A DNA stretch of 64,000 nt from Cytophaga aurantiaca DSM 3654 (GTDB lineage: Bacteria > Bacteroidota > Bacteroidia > Cytophagales > Cytophagaceae): positions 47,082 through 111,081 of the forward strand of contig NZ_KB903626.1 in assembly GCF_000379725.1 (NCBI RefSeq), written 5' to 3'. A model generated the notes under the pieces. It searched no databases. It worked only from the letters and a program-made list of their open reading frames with translations, and was not told the DNA's origin. Shown here piece after piece: positions 47,562 to 57,557 of this stretch; the first letter of the stretch is position 1; each line of letters begins with the position of its first letter. The translations under genes were made by a program, and so were the position numbers.

Positions 47562-48764
47562 TCAAATCAGCCAACCCGCCAACAACCCAGCAATGATAAT
47601 GAATGGATGTGGTATCCGTGTAAACAACAATACGCACATAGTAGCAACAGCGATACCATCGTTGAGAGCAACTGTATGCAATTCACCTTGCTGCATGGGC
47701 AATGCCAACATCAATGCTGTTGAAATGATAATACCTGCGTTGCCTGCATTAATGCCTTCAAACGAAGCTTTAACCACTCTGTATTGTTTGATATTTTTCC
47801 AGATCGGTGCAATAAAAAATATTAAGATCGTGCCCGGAAGAAATACTCCGAATGAACCGATGAAGCCACCTGCTATTTCGCCCCAAATCCCGTACTGACG
47901 CATGGATAGGGCACCTATATAGGATGCAAAGGTAAACACAGGGCCAGGTAACGATTGCAAAAATGCATAACCCAATAAAAATTCGCTGTGTGTTAAATAA
48001 TTTTTAAATTCAACAAATTCCGTATAGAAATAACCGATCAATGCCTGTCCGCCTCCAAAGATAAGGCTTCCGTTACGAAAGAAGTTTTCAAACAGACGTA
48101 TCGGCAAGGCTTGTGTAATGGTTCCGATTACTGCTGCGCCAACAAAGATTCCGCCCAGCAAGATCAGATTTGCCCAACGAATATTGAATGGTGTCTTTTC
48201 TTCTTTCTCATGTTTTCCAAAGCGAAACGATGTAAGAAAACCGGAGATCAATAGTATAATCGGAAACATCCAGGGAGATGCCTTATCAAAAAAGCTGATG
48301 TAAAAGCAGATGCCGGCTGTAAGCACCAGAATGATGATAGCCGTTTTTGTTTTCTGAATAATGGAAATTGTTTTAACAACTGCATAGAATACAAAGCCGA
48401 TCGCTATTGGTTCTAAATATTTTACAAAACCCAGATTTAAATTCTGTGCGTGAAAATAGGAAACCATGATCGCAGCGGCTGTCATTACAATCGCTGCAGG
48501 TAGAAGCCACACCAGTACGGTAAGAAAAGCCAAACGCGGACCACCAATTTTAAACCCTACTGCAGTAATGGTTTGCGTTGATGCCGGTCCCGGTAAAATC
48601 TGACAGAAGGAATACAATTCCATCAACTCCGCTTCGGTTAAATAAGCTCTTTTTTGAACCAGTATTTTAAAGAAAATAGCTAAATGAGCCTGAGGCCCTC
48701 CAAATGAAGTAAGCGACAAGACTAATACATCTTTTAGAAAAATAAGATGTCGAATGTTCTTCAT
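47562..48764 (-). CDS. chrA: Chromate transporter, two-domain CHR family
   Basis: A 400-residue membrane protein with two homologous halves. Each opens with the CHR pattern: LVLSLTSFGGPQAHLAIF with SFCQILPGPASTQTITAVG, and NGSLIFGGGQALIGYFYTEF with FLQSLPGPVFTFASYIGAL. Long-chain CHR proteins export chromate, probably in exchange with protons. Lack of other metal-resistance genes nearby suggests a chromosomal housekeeping copy. It is upstream of the Dlt-like operon on the same strand, with 56 bases between, and is probably a separate unit. Confidence 0.9.
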   Translation of the reverse strand: MKNIRHLIFLKDVLVLSLTSFGGPQAHLAIFFKILVQKRAYLTEAELMELYSFCQILPGPASTQTITAVGFKIGGPRLAFLTVLVWLLPAAIVMTAAAIMVSYFHAQNLNLGFVKYLEPIAIGFVFYAVVKTISIIQKTKTAIIILVLTAGICFYISFFDKASPWMFPIILLISGFLTSFRFGKHEKEEKTPFNIRWANLILLGGIFVGAAVIGTITQALPIRLFENFFRNGSLIFGGGQALIGYFYTEFVEFKNYLTHSEFLLGYAFLQSLPGPVFTFASYIGALSMRQYGIWGEIAGGFIGSFGVFLPGTILIFFIAPIWKNIKQYRVVKASFEGINAGNAGIIISTALMLALPMQQGELHTVALNDGIAVATMCVLLFTRIPHPFIIIAGLLAGWLI

Positions 48765-48901
48765 TTATTCAATTTGTGGGTACGGTTCACTTAAATCTGA
48801 TATCTAAAATACGCTTTTTCCATGAATTATCAGAACTTAATTCATTTCAGATTTATAAGTACGCAAATTTATGTAATTTAGGTGTCGAAACTTTAAGAAT
48901 A

Positions 48902-49147
48902 ATGCGCATAGTAGCCGAATACCCAAACGTAGATTTTAAAATTACAGTTTTTTCCTGGAACGGTAAATATCTTTTAAAAATTGAAAAAGGAATGTTTGAA
49001 CAGACCTATAAGATCAGTGAAATGGATGTTACCGGCGATGACGAGGTAAAGAAAATTGTTGAAGATCCAACATTTGTTGAAGAGGTAAAGACGCGTTTTA
49101 AGAATATGAATCTATCCTTAAACGATGCCCTGAATCGCATCGTTTAA
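48902..49147 (+). CDS. Small conserved protein of unknown function
   Basis: An 81-residue protein from ATG 48902 (MRIVAEYPNVDFKITVFSWN). It has an N-terminal beta pair (KITVFSWNGKYLLKIEKGMFEQTYKI would span it) and a C-terminal helix with KTRFKNMNLSLNDALNRIV. No signal peptide or TM. I recall similar short proteins in Bacteroidetes but no assigned role. A longer in-frame reading to 48776 covers the likely promoter area and is not preferred. It converges with the beta-CASP gene, one base apart. Confidence 0.6.
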   Translation: MRIVAEYPNVDFKITVFSWNGKYLLKIEKGMFEQTYKISEMDVTGDDEVKKIVEDPTFVEEVKTRFKNMNLSLNDALNRIV

Positions 49148-49148
49148 T

Positions 49149-50504
49149 TTATAATTCATAAGATTGCCCATAATCGGGCAATTCAACATTCTGATATCCT
49201 GCCTCATTCAATGTTTCGGCAAAATCCTGCATGCTCTGATACTCTCCATGTATTAAAAATATTTTTTTGAGTTTCTTTTTATCCTGATGGCTCATAAATT
49301 TTAGTAAGCCATGTTTATCTGTATGGCCACTGAAAATATCGGTATAAATCACATTGGCTGAAACAGGGATAGAACGTTTCTTAAATTGTATGGTCTTTTT
49401 ACCTGCCAGCAAATCATAACCGATTGTACCTTCAACGGCATATCCTACCAGTAAAATAGTACAGAAGGGATTCTGCAGATTCTGGCGTATATGATGCTGA
49501 ATTCTTCCGCCTGTAATCATACCCGATGAAGACAGAATGATGCATGGCTGCAAATAGTTAGAGATGTTTTTACTTTCTTTAAACGTTTTCACATGATCCA
49601 GATTTTCAAAATCAAAAAGTGATTCGTCTTGTGCTTTAATACCTTGAGCCTCTTCATTCATCAGAGAATGGTATTTTGAATAAATACGTGTGCCTTCTGC
49701 AGCCAGAGCCGAATCGGTAAATACTTTTATGGGCGGCAGCTCTTTTTTAAGCGCCAATTTATTCAATGTATATAGCAACGATTGTGTTCTTCCCAGACTG
49801 AATGCAGGTATGATCAAGCGACCGGGCTTTGTAACACACGCTTCTGTAACAATACGTTTTATAAGGTCTTCCGGACTTTCGGTTTCCTTGTGTTCGCGGT
49901 TGCCATAGGTAGTTTCGCATAATACATAATCCGCTTGCGGTGACGGAATCGGATCGGGTAAGAGCGGATAATTATCTCTTCCTATATCTCCGGAAAATAA
50001 AATCGTTTTGACTTTTCCTTCTTCTTTAACAGAAAGAAAAATGCTCGCTGCTCCCAATATGTGACCAACAGGAATTAAACGAACGGTGATGCTCTCATTG
50101 ATCTCAAAGTCTTTATTAAATGCAATGGATATAAAGCGATCAACGGGTTTATAGGAATAATCACTTGGGGCAGAATTAGCTATTTTTTTTTCAGCCCGTT
50201 GAATATGTGCCGAATCGGCAAAAAGTAATTCCGATAATTCTGCTGTAGGTGCCGTTGAAAGAATTTGCCCCCGATAGCCGCTTCTTATTAATGCGGGGAT
50301 GTTGCCCGAATGATCTACATGCGCATGTGTTAAAATAACCAGATCAATTTCAGAAGTTTCAAACGGGAACAGGCCTCCTGTAAGCACTTTATGTCTGTCT
50401 GAAAAATCAGATCCGCAATCAATTAATATTTTATAACCAAGCGATTCCAACAAATACATACTACCTGTCACTTTCCTTGCTGCACCCCAAAATGTTAGTT
50501 TCAT
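49149..50504 (-). CDS. Metallo-beta-lactamase/beta-CASP RNA-processing exonuclease-like protein
   Basis: A 451-residue protein of the Ysh1/CPSF-73-like group. The MBL motifs are complete: LVILTHAHVDHSGNIPALI, the ILFSGDIGRDNYPLL Asp and the C-terminal IFSGHTDKHGLLKFM His. Between them is a beta-CASP domain (RLIIPAFSLGRTQSLLYTL, IILSSSGMITGGRI, TILLVGYAVEGTIG). Such proteins are zinc-dependent endo/exoribonucleases. The archaeal-type KH domains are absent. The enzyme is cytoplasmic and divergent from kup. Confidence 0.9.
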   Translation of the reverse strand: MKLTFWGAARKVTGSMYLLESLGYKILIDCGSDFSDRHKVLTGGLFPFETSEIDLVILTHAHVDHSGNIPALIRSGYRGQILSTAPTAELSELLFADSAHIQRAEKKIANSAPSDYSYKPVDRFISIAFNKDFEINESITVRLIPVGHILGAASIFLSVKEEGKVKTILFSGDIGRDNYPLLPDPIPSPQADYVLCETTYGNREHKETESPEDLIKRIVTEACVTKPGRLIIPAFSLGRTQSLLYTLNKLALKKELPPIKVFTDSALAAEGTRIYSKYHSLMNEEAQGIKAQDESLFDFENLDHVKTFKESKNISNYLQPCIILSSSGMITGGRIQHHIRQNLQNPFCTILLVGYAVEGTIGYDLLAGKKTIQFKKRSIPVSANVIYTDIFSGHTDKHGLLKFMSHQDKKKLKKIFLIHGEYQSMQDFAETLNEAGYQNVELPDYGQSYEL

Positions 50505-50572
50505 TTAGTTATTTTAAATTATTAAGTCTTTCAAATTCGCTTACTGCAAACAAAAATCACTACTAAGGTACT

Positions 50573-50580
50573 TAGATTTG
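50573..50580 (+). promoter_or_regulatory. Candidate -7 box for kup
   Basis: TAGATTTG, an exact TAnnTTTG match about 100 bases before the kup ATG. No clear -33 box, so support is weak. Confidence 0.3.
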
Positions 50581-50679
50581 TTCTTAATTTATAAAACAAA
50601 CTGAGATAACTCAGAAGAAAGGTTTGTCGGTATCAAATGAATTAGTAATTTGAGTCATTATTTCGAATCATCTATCTCA

Positions 50680-52632
50680 ATGTCAAACATTACAGATTCT
50701 AAAAATCACGGCCATGCAAAATTAACCGCTGCAGGTCTATTAATTTCATTAGGTATTATCTACGGTGATATAGGAACATCGCCTTTATATGTGATGAAAG
50801 CAATTGTTGGAAAAGAATCAATTTCTGAAGCATTGATTTTAGGAGGTTTGTCGTGTGTATTCTGGACCTTAACGTTACAGACTACAATAAAATATGTAGT
50901 TATTACTTTACGTGCAGATAACAAAGGTGAAGGCGGTATTTTTTCATTGTTTGCTTTAATACGAAGACGAAATCCAAATTTAGTTTGGCCCGCTATGATA
51001 GGCGGAGCGGCGCTCTTAGCAGATGGTATCATTACGCCACCCATTTCAGTATCGTCTGCAATTGAAGGATTAAAAATATACGACGAAAAATTAAATACCA
51101 TTCCCATTGTAATTGTAATAATTATGGGATTGTTTTTAGTACAACGCTTTGGAACAAACATTGTAGGTAAATTATTTGGCCCCATCATGTTTATCTGGTT
51201 TTTCATGTTAGCCGCATTGGGCTTAAATGAATTAGTAGATAACACAAATGTACTTCAAGCTATTAACCCTGCATGGGCATACCATTTGCTAACTGAATAT
51301 CCTCATGGTTTTTGGTTGTTAGGTGCAGTATTTCTTTGTACAACGGGTGCTGAAGCCTTGTATTCAGACCTAGGTCATTGTGGTAGACCAAATATTCGTA
51401 TCAGCTGGATTTTTGTAAAAATTGCATTGTTATTAAATTATTTTGGTCAAGGTGCATGGTTATTAAAACAAAGTGGTTACCGACTTAGTGTTAACCCGTT
51501 TTTTGGAATCATGCCTGAAAAATTTGTACCGTACGGAATTGTCATTGCCACAATGGCTGCTATCATTGCATCCCAGGCATTGATTAGCGGATCGTATACA
51601 CTGATCAGTGAAGCCTTACGCTTAAACTTATGGCCAAAGGTTCGAATAAAATATCCAACAATAAAAAAGGGACAGTTATTTATTCCAAGCACCAATATCA
51701 TGATGATGCTTGGCTGCATTTTTGTTGTTTTGGTATTTAAAGACTCAGCCAATATGGAAGCCGCTTATGGCTTAGCAATCAGCATAACCATGATGATGAC
51801 CTCTTTGCTGTTGTGTTATTATTTACTCATCATAAAGCGCATTTCATTTGTTTGGGTAGGTATTTTCTTTGCAATCTACTTTGTGATTGAAACGTCCTTC
51901 TTAATTGCCAACCTGGAAAAATTCTTCAATGGAGGATATTTTACATTGATTGTCGGTGGGATTCTTATGTTCATCATGGCAATCTGGTATACGTCGCACC
52001 GTATTAAACGCAGACTTACAGAGTATGTAAATATTGATGACTATCTTCCGTTATTAAAAGAATTAAGCGAGGACTCTTCCATACAAAAATACTCTACACA
52101 CCTTGTATATTTAACAGGTGCAGACAGCCCTAATAAAATAGAATCAAAAATCATGTATTCTATTTTTCAGAAGCAACCAAAGCGTGCCGATATCTATTGG
52201 TTCTTACACATAGATGTAGTGGATGAACCGTACACACTTGAATACAAAGTGCGCACCATGTTACAGGATGATGTGATCCGTGTAGATTTTAAATTGGGTT
52301 TCAGAGTGGAACATCGCATCAATCTTTTCTTCCGTAAGGTAGTAGAAGACATGGTGAATAATAAAGAAGTAGATTTTACATCCCGATATATATCGCTAAA
52401 CAAAAGAAATGTGATTGGTGATTTCCGTTTTGTTGTTTTAGAAAAACATTTGAGCAATGACAATGATCTAAATGTGATAGAACAGTTCACAATGGACTGG
52501 TACTTCTTATTAAAGCACATTTCTATTTCTGAATCCAGTGCATTTGGCTTAGATACTAGTTCCATTACAGTTGAAAAAGTGCCAATGGTAATAAGCCCAA
52601 TGGAAGCTTTCCAATTGAAACGTGTATATTAA
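50680..52632 (+). CDS. kup: KUP-family potassium uptake protein
   Basis: A 650-residue potassium/proton symporter. The first helix motif GLLISLGIIYGDIGTSPLYVM and GEGGIFSLFALIRRR are characteristic of KUP/HAK. About twelve membrane helices fill residues 15-455, and a C-terminal cytoplasmic domain follows (about 455-650). I chose ATG 50680 over an in-frame TTG ten codons upstream. The start of the small-protein gene overlaps its stop (TAATG). Confidence 0.94.
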   Translation: MSNITDSKNHGHAKLTAAGLLISLGIIYGDIGTSPLYVMKAIVGKESISEALILGGLSCVFWTLTLQTTIKYVVITLRADNKGEGGIFSLFALIRRRNPNLVWPAMIGGAALLADGIITPPISVSSAIEGLKIYDEKLNTIPIVIVIIMGLFLVQRFGTNIVGKLFGPIMFIWFFMLAALGLNELVDNTNVLQAINPAWAYHLLTEYPHGFWLLGAVFLCTTGAEALYSDLGHCGRPNIRISWIFVKIALLLNYFGQGAWLLKQSGYRLSVNPFFGIMPEKFVPYGIVIATMAAIIASQALISGSYTLISEALRLNLWPKVRIKYPTIKKGQLFIPSTNIMMMLGCIFVVLVFKDSANMEAAYGLAISITMMMTSLLLCYYLLIIKRISFVWVGIFFAIYFVIETSFLIANLEKFFNGGYFTLIVGGILMFIMAIWYTSHRIKRRLTEYVNIDDYLPLLKELSEDSSIQKYSTHLVYLTGADSPNKIESKIMYSIFQKQPKRADIYWFLHIDVVDEPYTLEYKVRTMLQDDVIRVDFKLGFRVEHRINLFFRKVVEDMVNNKEVDFTSRYISLNKRNVIGDFRFVVLEKHLSNDNDLNVIEQFTMDWYFLLKHISISESSAFGLDTSSITVEKVPMVISPMEAFQLKRVY

Positions 52633-52841
52633 TGATCACAAAAAAGAGAGCTTTAGGCATTGTATTTTTTGTTTTTATTGGGATCATGATCTGGTTCACA
52701 GTAGATTTTATGTCGCGTACAACACCGCCTTGGCAGCGTAAAAAAGATACAACCTTTGTCAATAAATATAAGATTCAATACAACGAAAAACTGGGATTGA
52801 AAAATATTGATTCGCTGAAGAAAGCGAGAGAAGGAAAATAA
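52632..52841 (+). CDS. Small single-TM protein coupled to kup
   Basis: A 69-residue protein whose ATG overlaps the kup stop codon by one base. It has one membrane helix near the N-terminus (ALGIVFFVFIGIMIWFTVDF) and a short basic tail (PPWQRKKDTTFVNKYKIQYN). Homologues of unknown function occur in Bacteroidetes, as far as I recall. The tight coupling suggests a role with the potassium transporter, but this is inference. The stop lies inside the downstream terminator stem. Confidence 0.65.
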   Translation: MITKKRALGIVFFVFIGIMIWFTVDFMSRTTPPWQRKKDTTFVNKYKIQYNEKLGLKNIDSLKKAREGK

Positions 52842-52864
52842 AATTGTTATTTTCCTTCTCTTTT
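52827..52864 (+). terminator. Terminator after kup operon
   Basis: A perfect 15-bp stem (52827-52841 with 52847-52861), 5-base loop, then TTT. The left arm includes the stop codon of the small kup-linked gene. Confidence 0.85.
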
Positions 52865-52898
52865 ATCCATATCCCCATCAGAACACTTCTTGTACTTT

Positions 52899-54233
52899 AT
52901 GAAATATATTGTTTTTTTCTGCAGCATATTTTTTATTACAATCCATTGTAACGCACAAACACTTACTTCCAATAAAGACAAGATAGAAGCCGCAGCGAAA
53001 AGGCTTACCCCTTCATTAGAAACATTTAACAACTGTTTAGCTACAGCAAATTTAGATGATTGTATTTCTGTACTAATAAAAAGTGCAGGTAATGAATACG
53101 AAAAATATTTAATTGCCGGTGCATTATTCAGCATTGATCCTTCAAAATCTTTTCCATTACACCAAGAAGCCTACAATACCAATCCAGCCAATTTAGAATT
53201 TGCAATGGAATATGCGATAGAGTTACATAGAAAAGGCAACTACAACGAAGCAATTGCTTTGTATGAGAATGCTCTTGCATCTGTAAGCATACCTGAAAAT
53301 TACTATAGAATAAATCTATGGCTAGCGGAATGTTATATAAACATTGGAGCGAATGATACATGTATTTCGAACTGGAAAAAATGCAATTTCACCAGACACC
53401 ATACTTCTATTGACTTTGCGATATATAGTGTTCATGTAGACACGACCCTTATAAGAGGCAGAGATAATCTTAGAAAAGAAATTAAGAATGGCAACCACAT
53501 GCTTTTTTACGATTTAATCTACAACGATGTAAACTGGAAGTTCGATTGGTGGAATACGCGTAAGCACGAATTCTTTTTAGCTGAAGACTTACTCCTTCTT
53601 CAGAATACTGTAAGCAAATCAAGCACGATCTATAAAACGATCCATGCCTATATTGAACTAAAAAAACTTCCACAATCCACTGATTCCAAATCAGCAATTG
53701 AATCAATCTTAAAAAATAATAAACTGATTCTTTCTTCAGCTCCATTGCCTGCTCATGGAGGGATGACCTCTGACTTGTTACGAATTTGTTTTACTACACA
53801 AATTCTCAATGAAAATGAATTCTACACAACGCGAGGAGAGGAATTACTAAAAATTGCGGCTAAAAATAACGATGTAGAATTTTTAAACATCTATGCACAT
53901 TTACAAGCTGCAGTTACCGGAAAAGTAGATGAAAGCATTGATAAGCTAGGCTGGACACAATATAAAGACGAACGGTTTGCAATGAGTTATTTTATAGGTA
54001 AAGCTGAAAAAAATAAATTGAATGATCCTGAACTTGCCCAGGCATTAATTGATTTTCCGAACTCAGCGGAAATCTATTGGATAAAAACAAATTGTGCCGT
54101 AACTGAAAAAAAAGATATCAAACCTACATTAATAGAACTGATCAAACTTGAATTTAAAACCTTGGGTTCGGATAGAAATGGTTTCTGCAGTTCGTTAAAT
54201 AACTATATCAATTATCTTGAAACACTGAAATAA
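52899..54233 (+). CDS. Secreted TPR-like repeat protein
   Basis: A 444-residue protein with signal peptide MKYIVFFCSIFFITIHCNA. The mature part is helical. TPR-like pairs are visible around residues 85-145 (LHQEAYNTNPANLEFAMEYA, ELHRKGNYNEAIALYENALA, INLWLAECYINIGANDTCIS), with weaker helical repeats after that. ATG 52899 gives a clean signal peptide; an upstream TTG does not improve it. It is likely periplasmic or surface-exposed. No catalytic motif, and no operon partner is evident. Confidence 0.75.
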   Translation: MKYIVFFCSIFFITIHCNAQTLTSNKDKIEAAAKRLTPSLETFNNCLATANLDDCISVLIKSAGNEYEKYLIAGALFSIDPSKSFPLHQEAYNTNPANLEFAMEYAIELHRKGNYNEAIALYENALASVSIPENYYRINLWLAECYINIGANDTCISNWKKCNFTRHHTSIDFAIYSVHVDTTLIRGRDNLRKEIKNGNHMLFYDLIYNDVNWKFDWWNTRKHEFFLAEDLLLLQNTVSKSSTIYKTIHAYIELKKLPQSTDSKSAIESILKNNKLILSSAPLPAHGGMTSDLLRICFTTQILNENEFYTTRGEELLKIAAKNNDVEFLNIYAHLQAAVTGKVDESIDKLGWTQYKDERFAMSYFIGKAEKNKLNDPELAQALIDFPNSAEIYWIKTNCAVTEKKDIKPTLIELIKLEFKTLGSDRNGFCSSLNNYINYLETLK

Positions 54234-54235
54234 AA

Positions 54236-54262
54236 AGGGCTACAGGATTTTCCTGCAGCCCT
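54236..54262. terminator. Hairpin between convergent genes
   Basis: AGGGCT-A-CAGGA pairs with TCCTG-C-AGCCCT with one mismatched pair. It has A-rich sequence to its left (plus-strand view), so it would serve the minus-strand lipoprotein gene better than the plus-strand gene. Confidence 0.6.
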
Positions 54263-54285
54263 CATTTATATTAGTGTAAGTAAAA

Positions 54286-54555
54286 TTATTTTTTACCTTT
54301 CAACATATGAATCTCTGCTTTCAATGAATCGATTTCTTTTCTTAAGCTTGCAACCGTTAGTGAATCACCTCTTTTAATTTCCAATATAATGTCTTTTTTA
54401 AGGTCAGAAATTTGCACCAGTTCTTTTTCACTTAAGCCATATCCATCTTCCATCTCACCGGAGTGACCTTCCAACTTCTCTTCAAGCTTTTCTTCCTTCT
54501 GACACGCATTCAATAAAGGAAATAATAATAGCAATGCAAATACGATTTTCTTCAT
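54286..54555 (-). CDS. Small lipoprotein with charged coiled coil
   Basis: An 89-residue lipoprotein: signal MKKIVFALLLLFPLLNAC with the lipid-attachment Cys at 18. A Glu/Lys-rich segment (QKEEKLEEKLEGHSGEME) and a C-terminal heptad-like helix (VASLRKEIDSLKAEIHMLKG) follow. It resembles small Lpp-like lipoproteins in architecture only. It is transcribed separately from the following minus-strand FAD enzyme, with a 50-base spacer to that gene's stop. Function unknown. Confidence 0.75.
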   Translation of the reverse strand: MKKIVFALLLLFPLLNACQKEEKLEEKLEGHSGEMEDGYGLSEKELVQISDLKKDIILEIKRGDSLTVASLRKEIDSLKAEIHMLKGKK

Positions 54556-54605
54556 GTTTGTAAAAATTAAATTGGTTTAGAGTTGATTAAATACTGCAGT
54601 TTATA

Positions 54606-57533
54606 CTATGCCAATGCTTCGAATAAAACTTCAACTGTATGCTTCGCTTCTCTGCCTGTACCATCTTTGATCTGGTGACGACAGCTCGTACCCGGTGCAG
54701 CGATGATCGTCTGTTCATCGGCCTTACGTACCGCAGGGAACAATACCAACTCACCTACCTGTATCGACAGATCATAGTGTTCTTTCTCATAACCAAATGA
54801 ACCTGCCATACCGCAACAGCCTGAAGGAATCACCTCAACTTTATAATTCTCCGGTATCGTTAAAATCTTTTGAGAGAAGTTTACAGAAGACAACGCTTTC
54901 TGGTGACAGTGGCCATGCAGTTTAACTTTACGGTTTGCACGTGTAAACAGATCTTTGCTGATCTTGCCCGCATCAAATTGATTGGCAATAAACTCATCGA
55001 TCATAAATGAATTTTTTGCTAAGTGATTAGCAGCTTCTAATTCTTCAGCAGGAACTAAGTTTGGATATTCATCTCTGAAACTTAAAATAGCAGAAGGCTC
55101 AATACCGATCAACGGAGATTCAGAAGTTACAATGTCTTTCAACATCGCAATGTTCTTACGAACGATCTTCTGCGCATCTCTAACCATCCCTTTAGATAAA
55201 TAGGTACGCGCACTTTCCAAATGGGCAGGCACTACTACTTCATATCCCAAACGTGTGAGCAAATGAATTGCTTTAACACCAATGTGTGATTCGTTGTAAT
55301 CTGTATATTCATCGCAGAACAAATAGACCTTACCGATGTAATGTCCTTTTGCAGGTTTTAATTCATCGGGATGTTTACGCGCCCACGTACGTAAGGTCTG
55401 CATAGACATTTTAGGCAGCGGACGTTTTTGCGTCATTCCCAAAACACCTTTTATAATACTTCCTGTTACAATATTGCCCATCACAAAATTTGCCAACCAC
55501 GGCCAGTTTTTATTCAGTGCATTGGCTTTAGCATAATTTGCGATCATACGTGCACGCAGCGGAACACCGTTTGCATCGTAATACTGCTGTAGGAATTCTG
55601 CTTTTAATTTTGTAACGTCAACGTTAGACGGACATTCGCTCTTACATCCTTTACAAGACAAACAAAGATCCATTACTTCATAAATTTCTTTATGATCGAA
55701 TTTATTTTCTTTTTTTGAAACGGTTAAGAATTCGCGTAAGATGTTTGCACGCGCACGTGTTGTATCTTTTTCGTTACGTGTTGCCTGGAAGCTCGGGCAC
55801 ATCGTGCCTCCAATGATGGAAGACTTTCTGCAATCACCGGCGCCATTACACTGCTCGGCCATACGAACAATACCCAACGATTTTTCAAAGTTGAATGTTG
55901 TTTTAATTTCAGGCGTATTCTGACCTGATTCGTAACGCAGAGACTCCAGCATCGGCGGAGCATTTACAATTTTATTCGGATTAAGAATATCATTCGGATC
56001 CCAAACTTTTTTCAGTTCGCAGATCATTTCATAATTCTTTTCACCGATCATCTTCTTCACAAATGGTGCGCGCACACGACCATCGCCGTGTTCACCACTC
56101 AATGAACCTCTGTATTTTTTAACAAGGTCTGCAACTTCATCGGTAATGGTAAACATCAATTGACGATCCTTCTCGTCTTTCAGGTTCATCACTGGACGTA
56201 AGTGCAATTCTCCATCGCCAATGTGTGCATAGAATACACACTTGGTATTGTGCTTGTCTAATATCTTTTGAAACTCATCAATAAATTCCGGTTGATCGTT
56301 TACGTCAACGGCAGTATCTTCAATACATGCAGCGCCTTTCATATCACCGGGAATATTACCTAATAAACCTAAACCCGCTTTACGAAGCGACCATATTTTA
56401 TTGATATCGTTATCCCACAATAATGGGAAGTGGTATCCGTAGCCTGCTGCACGAAGTTCTTTTTCAGTTTTGGCAGCAAGTGCTTCAATTTCTTCTTTTG
56501 TTTCACGTGCCCATTCAACAATCAACAATGCTCCCGGATCCCCTTGTATAAAGGCTCTGTTCTTGGATTGTTCAATACTGCTTTTTGTACACTGTAATAC
56601 AATATCATCCAGCAATTCAACTGCACCGGGTTTATTTGCCAATGCAATTAAATTGGCGCGCGTAGCTTCTGCAACCGTATTTAAATGAACAGCCAATACT
56701 CCTTTTGTTTTCGGCGGCAGATCAATTAAGTTTAATTTAATATCGTTGATGAAAACCAACGTTCCTTCAGAACCTGAGATCAGTTTACACATGTTGAAGG
56801 ATTCTTTTCCTTCTGTAAACGGTGCGCTTTCCAGCAATACATCTATCGCGTAACCTGTGTTACGTCTGTTTATCGTAGGTTTTGGAAATTCTGAACGGAT
56901 CTCTTTTTGGTTATCTTCATTGGTAAGTGTTTCGTTGATGTAACGGTAAACTTTACCTTCAAGCGTATCCAGTTTCAACTTTGATTGATACTCATCAAGA
57001 GTCAATGATTTAAATGTAACTTCGCTTCCATCACTTAAGAAACCATTGATCTCCAATACGTGATCACGTGTAGTGCCATAAATAACAGAATGCGAACCGC
57101 ATGAATTGTTACCCACCATACCACCCACCATACAGCGGTTGGATGTAGATGTTTCCGGACCGAAGAATAAATTCAACGGTTCTAATTTTTTATTCAATTC
57201 ATCCAATACAATACCAGGCTGCAAGCGCACCCATTTTTCTTTGGTATTGATCTCGTATATTTCTGTGAAGTATTTCGATACGTCTACAATAATACCCTTA
57301 CCTACTACCTGCCCTGCCAGCGAGGTTCCGGCAGTACGCGGAATAATTCCGATCTTATATTTGTTTGCAAAAGCGATAATTTTCTGAACATCTTGTTTGT
57401 GCTTTGGTCGTGCTACAGCAAGTGGTAACTCGCGGTAGACAGACGCATCGGTTGCATAAAGTGTTCTCATTGTAAGGTCGAAATATAAATCACCTTCAAT
57501 GTTTTTCTTTAATTCTTCTAAATGTGCAAGCAT
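54606..57533 (-). CDS. FAD/Fe-S D-2-hydroxyacid dehydrogenase, YdiJ-like
   Basis: A 975-residue multidomain flavoprotein. The N-terminal FAD-binding domain (about residues 25-250) has IPRTAGTSLAGQVVGKGIIVD and MVGGMVGNNSCGSHSVIYGT. An FAD-oxidase C domain has GDGELHLRPV and SGEHGDGRVRAPF. A ferredoxin-like region has CNGAGDCRKS and CLSCKGCKSECPSNVD. A C-terminal CCG heterodisulfide-reductase-type domain has HGHCHQKALS and SGCCGMAGSFGYE. The order matches YdiJ-type enzymes, which oxidise D-2-hydroxyglutarate or D-lactate and pass electrons to the respiratory chain. Substrate is not provable here. Confidence 0.9.
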   Translation of the reverse strand: MLAHLEELKKNIEGDLYFDLTMRTLYATDASVYRELPLAVARPKHKQDVQKIIAFANKYKIGIIPRTAGTSLAGQVVGKGIIVDVSKYFTEIYEINTKEKWVRLQPGIVLDELNKKLEPLNLFFGPETSTSNRCMVGGMVGNNSCGSHSVIYGTTRDHVLEINGFLSDGSEVTFKSLTLDEYQSKLKLDTLEGKVYRYINETLTNEDNQKEIRSEFPKPTINRRNTGYAIDVLLESAPFTEGKESFNMCKLISGSEGTLVFINDIKLNLIDLPPKTKGVLAVHLNTVAEATRANLIALANKPGAVELLDDIVLQCTKSSIEQSKNRAFIQGDPGALLIVEWARETKEEIEALAAKTEKELRAAGYGYHFPLLWDNDINKIWSLRKAGLGLLGNIPGDMKGAACIEDTAVDVNDQPEFIDEFQKILDKHNTKCVFYAHIGDGELHLRPVMNLKDEKDRQLMFTITDEVADLVKKYRGSLSGEHGDGRVRAPFVKKMIGEKNYEMICELKKVWDPNDILNPNKIVNAPPMLESLRYESGQNTPEIKTTFNFEKSLGIVRMAEQCNGAGDCRKSSIIGGTMCPSFQATRNEKDTTRARANILREFLTVSKKENKFDHKEIYEVMDLCLSCKGCKSECPSNVDVTKLKAEFLQQYYDANGVPLRARMIANYAKANALNKNWPWLANFVMGNIVTGSIIKGVLGMTQKRPLPKMSMQTLRTWARKHPDELKPAKGHYIGKVYLFCDEYTDYNESHIGVKAIHLLTRLGYEVVVPAHLESARTYLSKGMVRDAQKIVRKNIAMLKDIVTSESPLIGIEPSAILSFRDEYPNLVPAEELEAANHLAKNSFMIDEFIANQFDAGKISKDLFTRANRKVKLHGHCHQKALSSVNFSQKILTIPENYKVEVIPSGCCGMAGSFGYEKEHYDLSIQVGELVLFPAVRKADEQTIIAAPGTSCRHQIKDGTGREAKHTVEVLFEALA

Positions 57534-57541
57534 GGGAATCG

Positions 57542-57557
57542 ATAGAATATATTCTAT
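57542..57557. promoter_or_regulatory. 16-bp perfect palindrome before the YdiJ-like gene
   Basis: ATAGAATATATTCTAT ends nine bases upstream of the minus-strand ATG at 57533. Its position and perfect symmetry suggest an operator for a dimeric regulator. AT-rich palindromes can also arise by chance. Confidence 0.3.
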
